Assembly: GCA_005217565.1 (NCBI GenBank)
Contig: SJCO01000010.1
Location: 62,001 to 126,000, forward strand
Reading direction: 5' to 3'
Length of the DNA stretch: 64,000 nt
From: Puteibacter caeruleilacunae
GTDB lineage: Bacteria; Bacteroidota; Bacteroidia; Bacteroidales; Prolixibacteraceae
This document shows positions 28,891 through 36,730 of this stretch, one piece after another; the first letter of the stretch is position 1, and every line of letters starts with the position of its first letter. The position numbers were made by a program, and so were the translations under genes. The notes under the pieces are model-generated. The model had not been told where the DNA came from, did not search any database, and was given only the letters and a program-made list of their open reading frames with translations.

Positions 28891-30405
28891 TTATTTTCCG
28901 GTTTTCTCGTCAAATTCACACACAACACGGAATCCCACATGGACACAATCAGAGTACCACCAAATACTCTTAGGCATCTGTGGATCTGTCTTTCTCCAGG
29001 CTAACTCCTGTGTCATTTCCCTATCAGCACATCTTAACTGATCTGGTGTACTTTTGAAAGATCCACCTCTAAGTACATAGTGTTTTCCTGAAGCTGGTCC
29101 TTTGGGATTATCAGTTCCTCCTTTTTTATAAGTATCAACCGAATACCAGTCAAGACAGAATTCTGCTACATTACCTAGCATATTCTTTAGTCCGTAAGCA
29201 TTAGCTTCTACCATGTCAGGAGTACCTGTTTTCCCCATGCTGTTTCCTGCATGAATTACATATTTATCAAGCTCTTCAGTGTCTGCACCAAAGATCTTAT
29301 TCATCAATCTATTAGGATCATAATCTGCTGCATTTCCAGCAAAGAAATAAGGAGATTCTGTTCCTCCTCTAGCTGCATATTCCCATTCGGCCTCAGTTGG
29401 TAAACGATAAGTTTTACCAGTTACTTGCGATAACCAACGACAGTAAGTCTCGGCACCATGCCAAGTCATCGTAATAGCTGGGCGTTTTCCTAATCCCCAG
29501 TTCTGATCAGGCTGTCCGTATGGAGGAGTAGCACCCGAAATTGCATCTACATCACCTGTCTTACGTACTCCTTCAGTATCAGTACTTCTTCCTTCACCAC
29601 CTGTCTGACGGTAAAATGCAAGATATTCGTCCCAACTTACCTCTATCTCAGCCATAAAGAACTGCTTAACTTTAACATCGCGAACCGGACTTTCATCCTC
29701 CCCACGACCTTTTTCTGATTCAGGACTTCCCATCTTAAACGTTCCTCCAGGAATCGCCTTCATTTGGAATGATACACTTGTTCCAGGAATTTTTTCTTCA
29801 AATGATTCAAAGTTATTTACAGTTGCGGCTTCAGTAAACATTTCTTTTTCCTCATTATCAGATCCAAATCCAATATTAGCATGATGACTCGCATTAGGAT
29901 CATAGTGACCAACTGTAATGTGACAGTTGATACAGTGTAGCTCCTCTTCATGCTGAGTGTAATACAAGTGCGCCTGTTCTCCTTCCTTACTTAAGCTAAG
30001 AGGGAACAGATTAGAGTGACAATTTGTACACGATTTCTTGAAAACAAACTTGGTCGCCAATTCTGGTTTACTCTTGGCTTCCCAGTTGAATTCCGTACTA
30101 TCTTTAAACAAATAGCCATAAAGATCCTTGGCCCCGGCCTTAATTTTCTCTTTTAAATAGCCATGACCTTCGGGAGGTAAGTGACATTGTGTACAATGCA
30201 CCTTAATTCCCATACTGTTCGAATAGTGTGTCGATTGTTTCCAGGATTGAGTTGAATGTGGATGCACGTGACATGCTTCACAAGACTCGTCGGTTGATGT
30301 AACCTTAACTGCTTTGTGACTTCCTAGCATTCCCAAAATGCCAATAACAATACCCACCGAAAGAAGCATAAGGCCCCTTCCCCTTGAAAATTTCAATTGT
30401 TTCAT
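28891..30405 (-). CDS. NapC/NirT-like tetraheme cytochrome fused to SUMF1 (FGE-sulfatase) domain
   Basis: A 504-residue two-part protein. Residues 11-29 form an uncleaved membrane anchor. Residues 42-162 hold four CxxCH heme sites (C42, C71, C126, C158), spaced as in NapC/NirT/NrfH quinol dehydrogenases. Residues about 205-500 form a SUMF1/formylglycine-enzyme-like domain (AIPGGTFKMGSPES, YRLPTEAEWEYAARGG, MLGNVAEFCLDWY, HYVLRGGSF, VHVGFRVVCEFDE). The domain lacks an evident active-site cysteine pair and so may be structural or bind a ligand. First in the operon with the Gfo/Idh/MocA gene; its promoter carries a tandem AGGGGyAA motif. Electron transfer from or to the quinone pool is inferred. 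Confidence 0.88.
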   Translation of the reverse strand: MKQLKFSRGRGLMLLSVGIVIGILGMLGSHKAVKVTSTDESCEACHVHPHSTQSWKQSTHYSNSMGIKVHCTQCHLPPEGHGYLKEKIKAGAKDLYGYLFKDSTEFNWEAKSKPELATKFVFKKSCTNCHSNLFPLSLSKEGEQAHLYYTQHEEELHCINCHITVGHYDPNASHHANIGFGSDNEEKEMFTEAATVNNFESFEEKIPGTSVSFQMKAIPGGTFKMGSPESEKGRGEDESPVRDVKVKQFFMAEIEVSWDEYLAFYRQTGGEGRSTDTEGVRKTGDVDAISGATPPYGQPDQNWGLGKRPAITMTWHGAETYCRWLSQVTGKTYRLPTEAEWEYAARGGTESPYFFAGNAADYDPNRLMNKIFGADTEELDKYVIHAGNSMGKTGTPDMVEANAYGLKNMLGNVAEFCLDWYSVDTYKKGGTDNPKGPASGKHYVLRGGSFKSTPDQLRCADREMTQELAWRKTDPQMPKSIWWYSDCVHVGFRVVCEFDEKTGK

Positions 30406-30487
30406 GAGTGTTTAATTAAATCTGGTTAAAATACACCCAAAGATATTTATTCAATCCAGAATCTGAAAATAATCTGATTTTTAGACA

Positions 30488-30534
30488 CAAAACTAATTCG
30501 ATCTGGTAAATTTTAGGGGCAATACAAGGGGTAA
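30488..30534 (-). promoter_or_regulatory. Promoter with tandem AGGGGyAA operator, cytochrome-SUMF1 operon
   Basis: On the minus strand the -7 element is TAGTTTTG (30495-30488). Nineteen bases upstream begins a direct repeat, on the plus strand AGGGGCAA (30515-30522), TACA, AGGGGTAA (30527-30534), with a 12-bp period. It covers the -33 position, as expected for an activator site. The same arrangement is at 59848-59895. Confidence 0.65.
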
Positions 30535-30549
30535 TACTCGGAAAAATCG

Positions 30550-30648
30550 TGCAGAAAAAATAAAACCACCCCAGGAAGGGGTGGCACACACAAATAGTTT
30601 CATCGTTAAATGAGAAGAATCGCATTATTCTTTACATCAGCAAATATA
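30550..30648 (-). ncRNA. Possible short leader transcript or small RNA with terminator
   Basis: On the minus strand a perfect -7 element TATATTTG (30648-30641) is followed about 55 nt later by a 7-bp stem CCACCCC / GGGGTGG (30584-30566) and TTTTATTTTTT. This would make a transcript of about 85 nt ending before the operator and promoter at 30488-30534. It may be a small RNA or an attenuated upstream transcript of the operon. No -33 box of good quality was found, and no RNA family is recognised. Confidence 0.4.
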
Positions 30649-30762
30649 AAGGACGATTGTAAGCTAAAGATTACGCAAGTCTTATTTTGATCTTTCACAT
30701 TCAACATTACTGTTACCTCTGTATTAATTCCTGATCATTCAAAAAATTGTTAACTTAAATGC

Positions 30763-31461
30763 ATGAAATCCTCAAACCTTTTAAACAGTTTTATTGATCT
30801 AATCTTTCCTCGGACATGTCCGGGCTGTGGGAAACGACTATTGATACACGAAAAAGGAATATGCACACATTGTCTATTTCATCTGCCCAAAACCAACTTC
30901 ATCATTAATGAGGACAATCCGGTAGCGCAATCCTTTTGGGGGAGGGCATATCTTCAACATGCGGCAGCCTATATCTACTTTCAGAAAGGAAGTATTGTTC
31001 AGCACATGATGCATCAGTTAAAGTATCATAACAACACAGAAATAGGGATTCAACTAGGAAAGAAATACGGAGCAGAATTAGCTAAGTCTTCTTTGTTCAC
31101 AAATATCGACTGCATTATTCCGGTTCCTTTACACCGTAAACGATTACGTAAACGGGGCTATAATCAAAGTTCTTGTATTGCTCGTGGAATATCCAGCGCT
31201 TTGGAGATACCTGTTATGGAGAAAGTCCTTATAAGAGGGACAAATTCAGCATCGCAGACTAAAAAGAGACGTTATGAGAGATGGGATAATGTCAAGACTA
31301 TATTTCAAGTAGAGAATCCCGAAATAATCAAGCATAAACATGTGTTATTGGTTGATGATATTATCACCACAGGGGCAACCCTTGAAGCTTGCGCTCAACA
31401 ATTACTATTGGTTGATGGCGTAAAGGTAAGTGTTGCTGCACTTTGTTATGCTGACCAATAA
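30763..31461 (+). CDS. comF: ComF family phosphoribosyltransferase-like protein
   Basis: A 232-residue ComF/GntX-family protein, linked in other bacteria to DNA uptake during transformation. The N-terminus has a zinc-binding pair of CxxC motifs (C19/C22 and C34/C37); the C-terminal phosphoribosyltransferase-type domain has the PRPP loop VLLVDDIITTGATLEAC, and IIPVPLHRKRLRKRGYNQ is typical. It is monocistronic and divergent from the cytochrome operon. No other competence gene is near, so its role is inferred from family only. Confidence 0.92.
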   Translation: MKSSNLLNSFIDLIFPRTCPGCGKRLLIHEKGICTHCLFHLPKTNFIINEDNPVAQSFWGRAYLQHAAAYIYFQKGSIVQHMMHQLKYHNNTEIGIQLGKKYGAELAKSSLFTNIDCIIPVPLHRKRLRKRGYNQSSCIARGISSALEIPVMEKVLIRGTNSASQTKKRRYERWDNVKTIFQVENPEIIKHKHVLLVDDIITTGATLEACAQQLLLVDGVKVSVAALCYADQ

Positions 31462-31497
31462 AAAACGCCTTCCCGGAAATCCGAAAAGGCGTTTTTG
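31461..31497. terminator. Bidirectional terminator between comF and metK
   Basis: AAAACGCCTT / AAGGCGTTTT stem with a 14-nt loop and A/T tracts on both sides. Confidence 0.85.
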
Positions 31498-31515
31498 ATA
31501 TCTTTAGATCAGATA

Positions 31516-32772
31516 TTATAAGCTAAATGCTTTTTTTACCTCATCAACATAATCCAATTTCTCCCAGGTAAACAATTCTACTACCTTCACAAGATCACCC
31601 CAATATGGTGAACTGTATTTTTTAGTAATTACCTCTGGTTTGCGTCCCATGTGACCATAAGCCGCAGTCTCCTGATAAATAGGATTACGCAACTTCAATC
31701 TCTCTTCAATTGCACGTGGACGAAGGTCGAAGATCTGTCCAACCTTTTCTGCAATCTCACCATCAGTAAGCTCTACCTTGCTTTTTCCGTAAGTATTTAC
31801 GAAGATATTAACAGGCTCAGCAACACCAATTGCGTAAGATAACTGTACCAAGATCTCATCAGATACACCTGCAGCTACAAGGTTCTTAGCAATATGACGA
31901 GAAGCATAGGCTGCAGAACGGTCTACTTTTGATGGATCTTTTCCTGAGAATGCACCACCACCGTGAGCACCTTTACCTCCGTATGTATCAACAATAATCT
32001 TTCTTCCTGTAAGACCAGTATCTCCGTGAGGTCCACCAATCACAAACTTACCAGTTGGATTAACATGAAGAACCATTTTATCATCGAACAATGCCTTAAC
32101 ACGCTCTGGAAGTTTAGCAACAACTCTTGGAATTAAGATAGTGCGAACATCCTCTTTAATCTTAGCAAGCATGCGAACATCATCATTGTCGAATTCATCA
32201 TGCTGAGTTGAAACAACAATTGTGTCGATACGAACTGGATTATCATTGTCGTCATACTCAATAGTAACCTGAGATTTAGAATCAGGACGCAAGTATGTCA
32301 TCACCTTCTCTTCTCTTCGAATGTCAGCCAACTCAGTCAACAAAAGATGTGACAACTCAAGTGATAATGGCATGTAGTTGTCAGTTTCAGTAGAAGCATA
32401 GCCGAACATCATTCCCTGGTCACCAGCACCCTGGTTCATAGGATCTTCACGCTCTACTCCTCTTCTGATATCTGCCGACTGCTCATGAATAGCTGATAAA
32501 ACGCCACATGAATTACCATCAAACTGATATTCTCCTTTGGTATAACCAATTTTATTAATTACCTCACGAGCAATCTCTTGAACATCAATATAAGTCTTTG
32601 TTTTAACCTCACCAGCAAGAACAACCTGTCCGGTAGTTACCATTGTTTCACAAGCAACTTTTGATTCTGCGTCGTAAGCTAAAAATTTATCCAGTAAGGC
32701 ATCAGAAATCTGATCTGCCACTTTATCTGGATGTCCTTCTGAAACCGATTCAGATGTAAATAAATATCCCAT
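31516..32772 (-). CDS. metK: S-adenosylmethionine synthetase
   Basis: A 418-residue enzyme making S-adenosylmethionine from methionine and ATP. Motifs: [28 protein letters not shown] (ATP site), [20 protein letters not shown] and [17 protein letters not shown]. The length is slightly above the usual 385-400. The 5' leader holds a SAM-II-like riboswitch with its own promoter, so the gene is probably shut down by its product. It lies downstream of gldA on the same strand, but the promoter between them makes it a separate unit. The methylthioadenosine salvage genes are about 4 kb away. Confidence 0.97.
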   Translation of the reverse strand: MGYLFTSESVSEGHPDKVADQISDALLDKFLAYDAESKVACETMVTTGQVVLAGEVKTKTYIDVQEIAREVINKIGYTKGEYQFDGNSCGVLSAIHEQSADIRRGVEREDPMNQGAGDQGMMFGYASTETDNYMPLSLELSHLLLTELADIRREEKVMTYLRPDSKSQVTIEYDDNDNPVRIDTIVVSTQHDEFDNDDVRMLAKIKEDVRTILIPRVVAKLPERVKALFDDKMVLHVNPTGKFVIGGPHGDTGLTGRKIIVDTYGGKGAHGGGAFSGKDPSKVDRSAAYASRHIAKNLVAAGVSDEILVQLSYAIGVAEPVNIFVNTYGKSKVELTDGEIAEKVGQIFDLRPRAIEERLKLRNPIYQETAAYGHMGRKPEVITKKYSSPYWGDLVKVVELFTWEKLDYVDEVKKAFSL

Positions 32773-32868
32773 TGTAATAAAACATTTTTAATTCAACCCG
32801 AACAATACGGGTCAACAACATTTAATAAAATTTGGGCTATTGGGAATGAAAAAAATCGCGGAAAAGAC

Positions 32869-32935
32869 AAAACAATACACGATTGTTTTAGCATTTTTTT
32901 CTGTGGTTGCAATCAATCCCAAATCTGTCCACATT
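32869..32935 (-). promoter_or_regulatory. SAM-II-like riboswitch in the metK leader
   Basis: Read on the minus strand, P1 is TGTGG (32933-32929) with CCACA (32906-32902). The loop between them contains GATTTG, GGATTG and ATTGCAA. After P1 comes AAAATGCTAAAA and then CAATC (32885-32881), which can pair with GATTG of the loop to form the pseudoknot. This order (P1, GATTT, TTGCA, AAATG-GCTAAA, pseudoknot strand) is that of SAM-II. A competing stem AAAACAAT / ATTGTTTT (32889-32869) uses the pseudoknot strand and may be the expression switch. About 100 nt remain to the start codon. Confidence 0.78.
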
Positions 32936-32945
32936 TTTCCGGCCA

Positions 32946-32953
32946 CAAATGTA
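32946..32953 (-). promoter_or_regulatory. metK promoter, -7 element
   Basis: On the minus strand TACATTTG, a perfect TAnnTTTG, with TTTA about 20 nt upstream. It would start transcription within a few bases of the riboswitch P1 stem. Confidence 0.7.
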
Positions 32954-32981
32954 AAAATTATTTTTAAAAGTTCTAAATAAT

Positions 32982-33887
32982 TTACTGTGTGATTCGTTTA
33001 AAGATATTTTCCAGCTCCTCCTGCATCTTATTTAGGGTTAGCAAAATGTAGTTATTCTCCACTGCATACTTAAACAATAATGGGCGTACATCCTCATCAT
33101 GTGTTGATGTAATCAGATACCCATTCTCTTTTTGTTCAAGATTATCTATAAAGGATAGACCTCTTAAATTCTCCTGATCTATTTCTCCTTCGAATTCGAT
33201 ATAGATTCGCTGAATCCTTGCTCCTCCATGTTGTTTCAATAGAGATAATTCATCATCTGCCACAATGTTTCCCTGATCTACTATGATTACTCTATCGCAC
33301 AACTGATCGACTTCCTGCATAATATGTGTTGAGAGCATCACCGTTTTTTCATTGCTAACATCACGAATTAATCCCCTAATCTCATCCAATTGATTGGGAT
33401 CTAATCCTGTGGTTGGTTCATCCAGAATTAGTACCTCTGGATCATGAATTAAAGCTTGCGCAATCCCCACTCGCTGTTTATAACCTTTCGACAAAGCCTG
33501 AATCTTCTTATGGCGTTCTGGAGTCAATCCTGTTAATCGCACTACCTCATCAATTCTTTGCTTCTTATTTTTAAGGTGATAAATACCGGCAATAAATTTT
33601 AGATACTCCTCAACAAACATCTCCCCGTACAATGGATTATGTTCTGGCAGATATCCAATTTTGGAGCGCAGGTTAACCACATTGGTATCCATAAGTTCTC
33701 CATCAACATGAACGGTTCCGTCGTCTGCCTCCAAACAACCTGTTATTATTTTCATCATTGTTGATTTTCCGGCCCCATTAGGCCCAAGGAAACCAACAAC
33801 TTCGCCTTTCTGTATTTCAAAAGAGACTTGATTTAATGCACACTGATTGCCGTAATATTTTACGATATTTTCAACCTTTACCGACAT
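32982..33887 (-). CDS. gldA: GldA-like ABC transporter ATP-binding protein
   Basis: A 301-residue ATPase of the ABC-2/GldA group. Walker A GFLGPNGAGKSTMMK, the segment KIGYLPEHNPLYGEMFV typical of GldA, signature SKGYKQRVGIAQAL (LSKGY in place of LSGGQ) and Walker B LILDEPTTGLD. In Flavobacterium GldA works with GldF and GldG, a transporter linked to gliding. Those partners are not in this window, and the link to motility is therefore inferred. Other ABC-2 exporters are an alternative. A -7 element lies at 33908-33915. Confidence 0.75.
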   Translation of the reverse strand: MSVKVENIVKYYGNQCALNQVSFEIQKGEVVGFLGPNGAGKSTMMKIITGCLEADDGTVHVDGELMDTNVVNLRSKIGYLPEHNPLYGEMFVEEYLKFIAGIYHLKNKKQRIDEVVRLTGLTPERHKKIQALSKGYKQRVGIAQALIHDPEVLILDEPTTGLDPNQLDEIRGLIRDVSNEKTVMLSTHIMQEVDQLCDRVIIVDQGNIVADDELSLLKQHGGARIQRIYIEFEGEIDQENLRGLSFIDNLEQKENGYLITSTHDEDVRPLLFKYAVENNYILLTLNKMQEELENIFKRITQ

Positions 33888-33907
33888 GTTTGTATTGTTT
33901 ATAAAAA

Positions 33908-33915
33908 CAAATTTA
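33908..33915 (-). promoter_or_regulatory. -7 promoter element of gldA
   Basis: On the minus strand TAAATTTG, a perfect TAnnTTTG, 20 bp upstream of the start codon. No good -33 box was found at the expected spacing. Confidence 0.45.
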
Positions 33916-34152
33916 ATGATCTGCGATCAATAATTTAGCCTTCTATCTGCAAAACCTTTGAGATTATTGATCTTATTACTGCCATTAAGATTTTTATTCA
34001 GATTTCCATTCAATCATTTTTACATGTAGTCATCGTCAGAAAATACCGATATTGACTCCATTATCTTCGATTTCAACACCAAGTAACCAAATTACCTGAT
34101 TTTATTTCTTCGTTCCATATAGCGTGCTATTTCATAATTAGCAACAATTTGT

Positions 34153-34160
34153 TAAATTTG
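34153..34160 (+). promoter_or_regulatory. -7 promoter element of ispG
   Basis: TAAATTTG, a perfect TAnnTTTG, 22 bp upstream of the start codon. No good -33 box at the expected spacing. Confidence 0.45.
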
Positions 34161-34182
34161 CTCGTTCTATAATGCGCAAGAA

Positions 34183-36039
34183 ATGAAAGACCGTAATTTT
34201 AACTACATTCAAGACCTTACTAAATATGAGAGGCAGAAAACATCGGTCGTTCAAATAGGTAATGTACCTTTGGGAGGAAATCATCCCATCCGTATACAAT
34301 CAATGACTGATACGGATACTAAAGATACGGAAGCTACTGTTGAACAGATTATCCGAATTGTTAAAGCTGGGGCAGAGTATGTACGTGTTGCAACTCAAGG
34401 AACACGGGAAGCAGAGAATTTGAAAAAAATCAAGGAGGAATTACTTAATCGTGGTTACGAAGTTCCACTTGTGGCCGATGTACACTTTAATCCAAAAGTG
34501 GCCGATATTGCGGTAAAATACGTAGAAAAGGTAAGGATTAATCCTGGAAACTTTTACGACAAGAGAGCTCAATTCAATCATCTGATCTATACTGATGAAG
34601 AGTATAAAGAAGAATTGGAAAGCATTGAGGAGCGCTTTTTACCATTCCTGAAAAGGTGTAAGAAATACAATACAGCACTTCGAATTGGAGCAAATCAAGG
34701 ATCCTTATCAGACCGAATCATGAGTCGTTTCGGAGATACTCCTGCAGGTATGGTAGAGTCTGTAATGGAATTTCTTCGTATCTGTAAGAAGGCTAAATTC
34801 GAAGATGTGGTAATCTCCATCAAATCGAGTAATACACGTATGATGGTTTATACCGTTCGTATGATGAACTACAAGATGCGATTGGAAGAGATGAGTTTCC
34901 CATTGCATATTGGTGTTACCGAAGCAGGAGAGGGTGAAGATGGACGAATCAAGTCTGCCGTTGGATCAAGTGCATTATTAGCAGATGGACTAGGAGACAC
35001 GATCAGAGTTTCTCTTACAGAGCATCCTGAGAACGAGGTTCCTTTTGCACAAAAGCTGGTCAACAATATTAAAAGCATGGAGAATCATCAGAAAATCGAT
35101 GCTCCTTTGTTTGCCCAGACCAATCCTTTTGAATATGAAAGAAGGTCAACCAGACCTGTATTAAATATTGGAGGGAAACAACTCCCAGTTGTAACTGCTC
35201 ATCTAGGAGAGATGCAACTTCAGGAAGTACTTCCTATCTGGGGTAAGCTTCAGCCTGACTATTTCTATGATGGAAGAAAAATCCTCGCAGAAGATGGCAC
35301 TGCATACCCAATTCAGACCCTTGAAGAATATCTTTATGGAGGGACTCACTACAATCAGATTAAGTTTATTCGATTAAATAAGCAAGAATTTGATGAGTTC
35401 CACGACAGAAATCCAGAGATCATTACCAAATTAAAGCAAACCAGAAAAACGGTTCTGATTTTAGAAAGCTTTAACGAAAATGCGATGGCAGAAATGCGCG
35501 CATTCTGTATGTTCCTGGATGCTCATATTTGTAAGGTACCAATCCTTCTTTATCGCAAATACAATGAAACTCGCATGGAGGATCTAATCATTAAGGCTTC
35601 AACCGATTTGGGAGCACTATTACTTGATGGTTATGGAGATGGTATTTGCATTGGTAATGAAGGTGACAGTATCACATTCTCTGAGTTAAAAGATTTAAGC
35701 TTCAACATTCTTCAGGCAAGTAGAATGAGGGTTAGCAAAACAGAATTCATTTCTTGTCCTGGTTGTGGTAGAACATTATTCGATCTACACAAAGCTACAG
35801 CTATGGTAAAAGAGCATTTTAACCACCTTGATCACCTTAAAATTGGTGTTATGGGATGTGTTGTAAATGGTCCTGGAGAAATGGGAGATGCTGATTATGG
35901 ATTTGTAGGTGCGGGACCTAATAAAGTGAACCTTTATAAAGGACAAAGACTACTTAAGCGCCATGTTCCATATGATACAGCATGTGAAGAATTAGAACTA
36001 ATTATAAAAGATAGTGGAGATTGGAAAGATCCTGTTTAA
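34183..36039 (+). CDS. ispG: 4-hydroxy-3-methylbut-2-enyl diphosphate synthase, large form
   Basis: A 618-residue IspG (GcpE), the [4Fe-4S] enzyme of the penultimate step of the MEP isoprenoid pathway. The TIM-barrel part contains VPLVADVHFNPKVAD and LRIGANQGSLSDRI. The C-terminal cluster ligands are C525 and C528 (CPGCGRTLFD), C559 (GVMGCVVNGPGE) and E566. It has the extra middle domain seen in Bacteroidota, Chlamydia and plant enzymes, which explains the length against about 370 in E. coli. It converges on the HAD gene, overlapping it by 4 bp. Confidence 0.96.
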   Translation: MKDRNFNYIQDLTKYERQKTSVVQIGNVPLGGNHPIRIQSMTDTDTKDTEATVEQIIRIVKAGAEYVRVATQGTREAENLKKIKEELLNRGYEVPLVADVHFNPKVADIAVKYVEKVRINPGNFYDKRAQFNHLIYTDEEYKEELESIEERFLPFLKRCKKYNTALRIGANQGSLSDRIMSRFGDTPAGMVESVMEFLRICKKAKFEDVVISIKSSNTRMMVYTVRMMNYKMRLEEMSFPLHIGVTEAGEGEDGRIKSAVGSSALLADGLGDTIRVSLTEHPENEVPFAQKLVNNIKSMENHQKIDAPLFAQTNPFEYERRSTRPVLNIGGKQLPVVTAHLGEMQLQEVLPIWGKLQPDYFYDGRKILAEDGTAYPIQTLEEYLYGGTHYNQIKFIRLNKQEFDEFHDRNPEIITKLKQTRKTVLILESFNENAMAEMRAFCMFLDAHICKVPILLYRKYNETRMEDLIIKASTDLGALLLDGYGDGICIGNEGDSITFSELKDLSFNILQASRMRVSKTEFISCPGCGRTLFDLHKATAMVKEHFNHLDHLKIGVMGCVVNGPGEMGDADYGFVGAGPNKVNLYKGQRLLKRHVPYDTACEELELIIKDSGDWKDPV

Positions 36040-36653
36040 AGCAGGATCTTATCCACCCCATATTCCGGGGTAACCAAATTCGTTTGTATTCCTAACTTCT
36101 CTGCAGCACTTAAATTCTCCCTTAAATCATCTAAAAAGAGTGTTTCCTGGGCATTTAAACCGTTCTCATTTAATATTTGATGAAATCCTTCACTGGCTGG
36201 TTTCCTTTGTCGAATTTCATGGGAATAATACACCTGATTAAATAAGTCGTGCAGTGAATAACCAAATTCATCAATAAATCTATTCTCGAAATGAATTTGA
36301 TGAATTTCATTGGTATTGCTATATAGAAAAAGATTATAATTATTCTGAATCGATTTTATAGTATGAATAGCCTCTTTTCGAAAAGTCTTCAACATCGAAT
36401 TCCATATTCTATTGATATCATCATCATTAATCTGCACCTTAATTAAGGAACGAACAAAGTCACGAAATTGAGCCGCACTAATCTTACCTATTTCAAAATC
36501 TTTAAAATTATCATGCTGTATGAGTTGATCAAAATTAACCTCTTCTCTCCAACCTAACTGCTCAAATTGTTTAAATGGATCGAAAAAATCAATATCAATC
36601 AAAACACCACCAAGGTCGAAAATTATATTTTTTATCTTTGAATTCTCAGTCAT
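36036..36653 (-). CDS. HAD-superfamily hydrolase (subfamily IA)
   Basis: About 205 residues from the ATG at 36653 (an in-frame ATG at 36689 would add 12). HAD motif I is IIFDLGGVLIDIDFF, in which the second catalytic residue reads G; this DLGG form is common in YihX-like members. Motif II is LFLYSNTNEIH, the motif III lysine is in RQRKPASEGF, and motif IV is TLFLDDLRENL. It is probably a small-molecule phosphatase of unknown substrate. It is divergent from the mtnA cluster and overlaps the end of ispG tail to tail. A link to methylthioribose-phosphate salvage is possible but only by position. Confidence 0.85.
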   Translation of the reverse strand: MTENSKIKNIIFDLGGVLIDIDFFDPFKQFEQLGWREEVNFDQLIQHDNFKDFEIGKISAAQFRDFVRSLIKVQINDDDINRIWNSMLKTFRKEAIHTIKSIQNNYNLFLYSNTNEIHQIHFENRFIDEFGYSLHDLFNQVYYSHEIRQRKPASEGFHQILNENGLNAQETLFLDDLRENLSAAEKLGIQTNLVTPEYGVDKILL

Positions 36654-36730
36654 TTTTTCTGGCAAATTTAATTCATTTATCATTGACACCGGAAGAAAAT
36701 GTCTTTAATGTAAAATAACAAGAACAACAT

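Noticed and set aside
30416-30625. A 69-codon minus-strand frame upstream of the cytochrome-SUMF1 gene
   Set aside because: It runs across a terminator-like stem and the operator and promoter of the operon; the peptide has no family features. Treated as non-coding.
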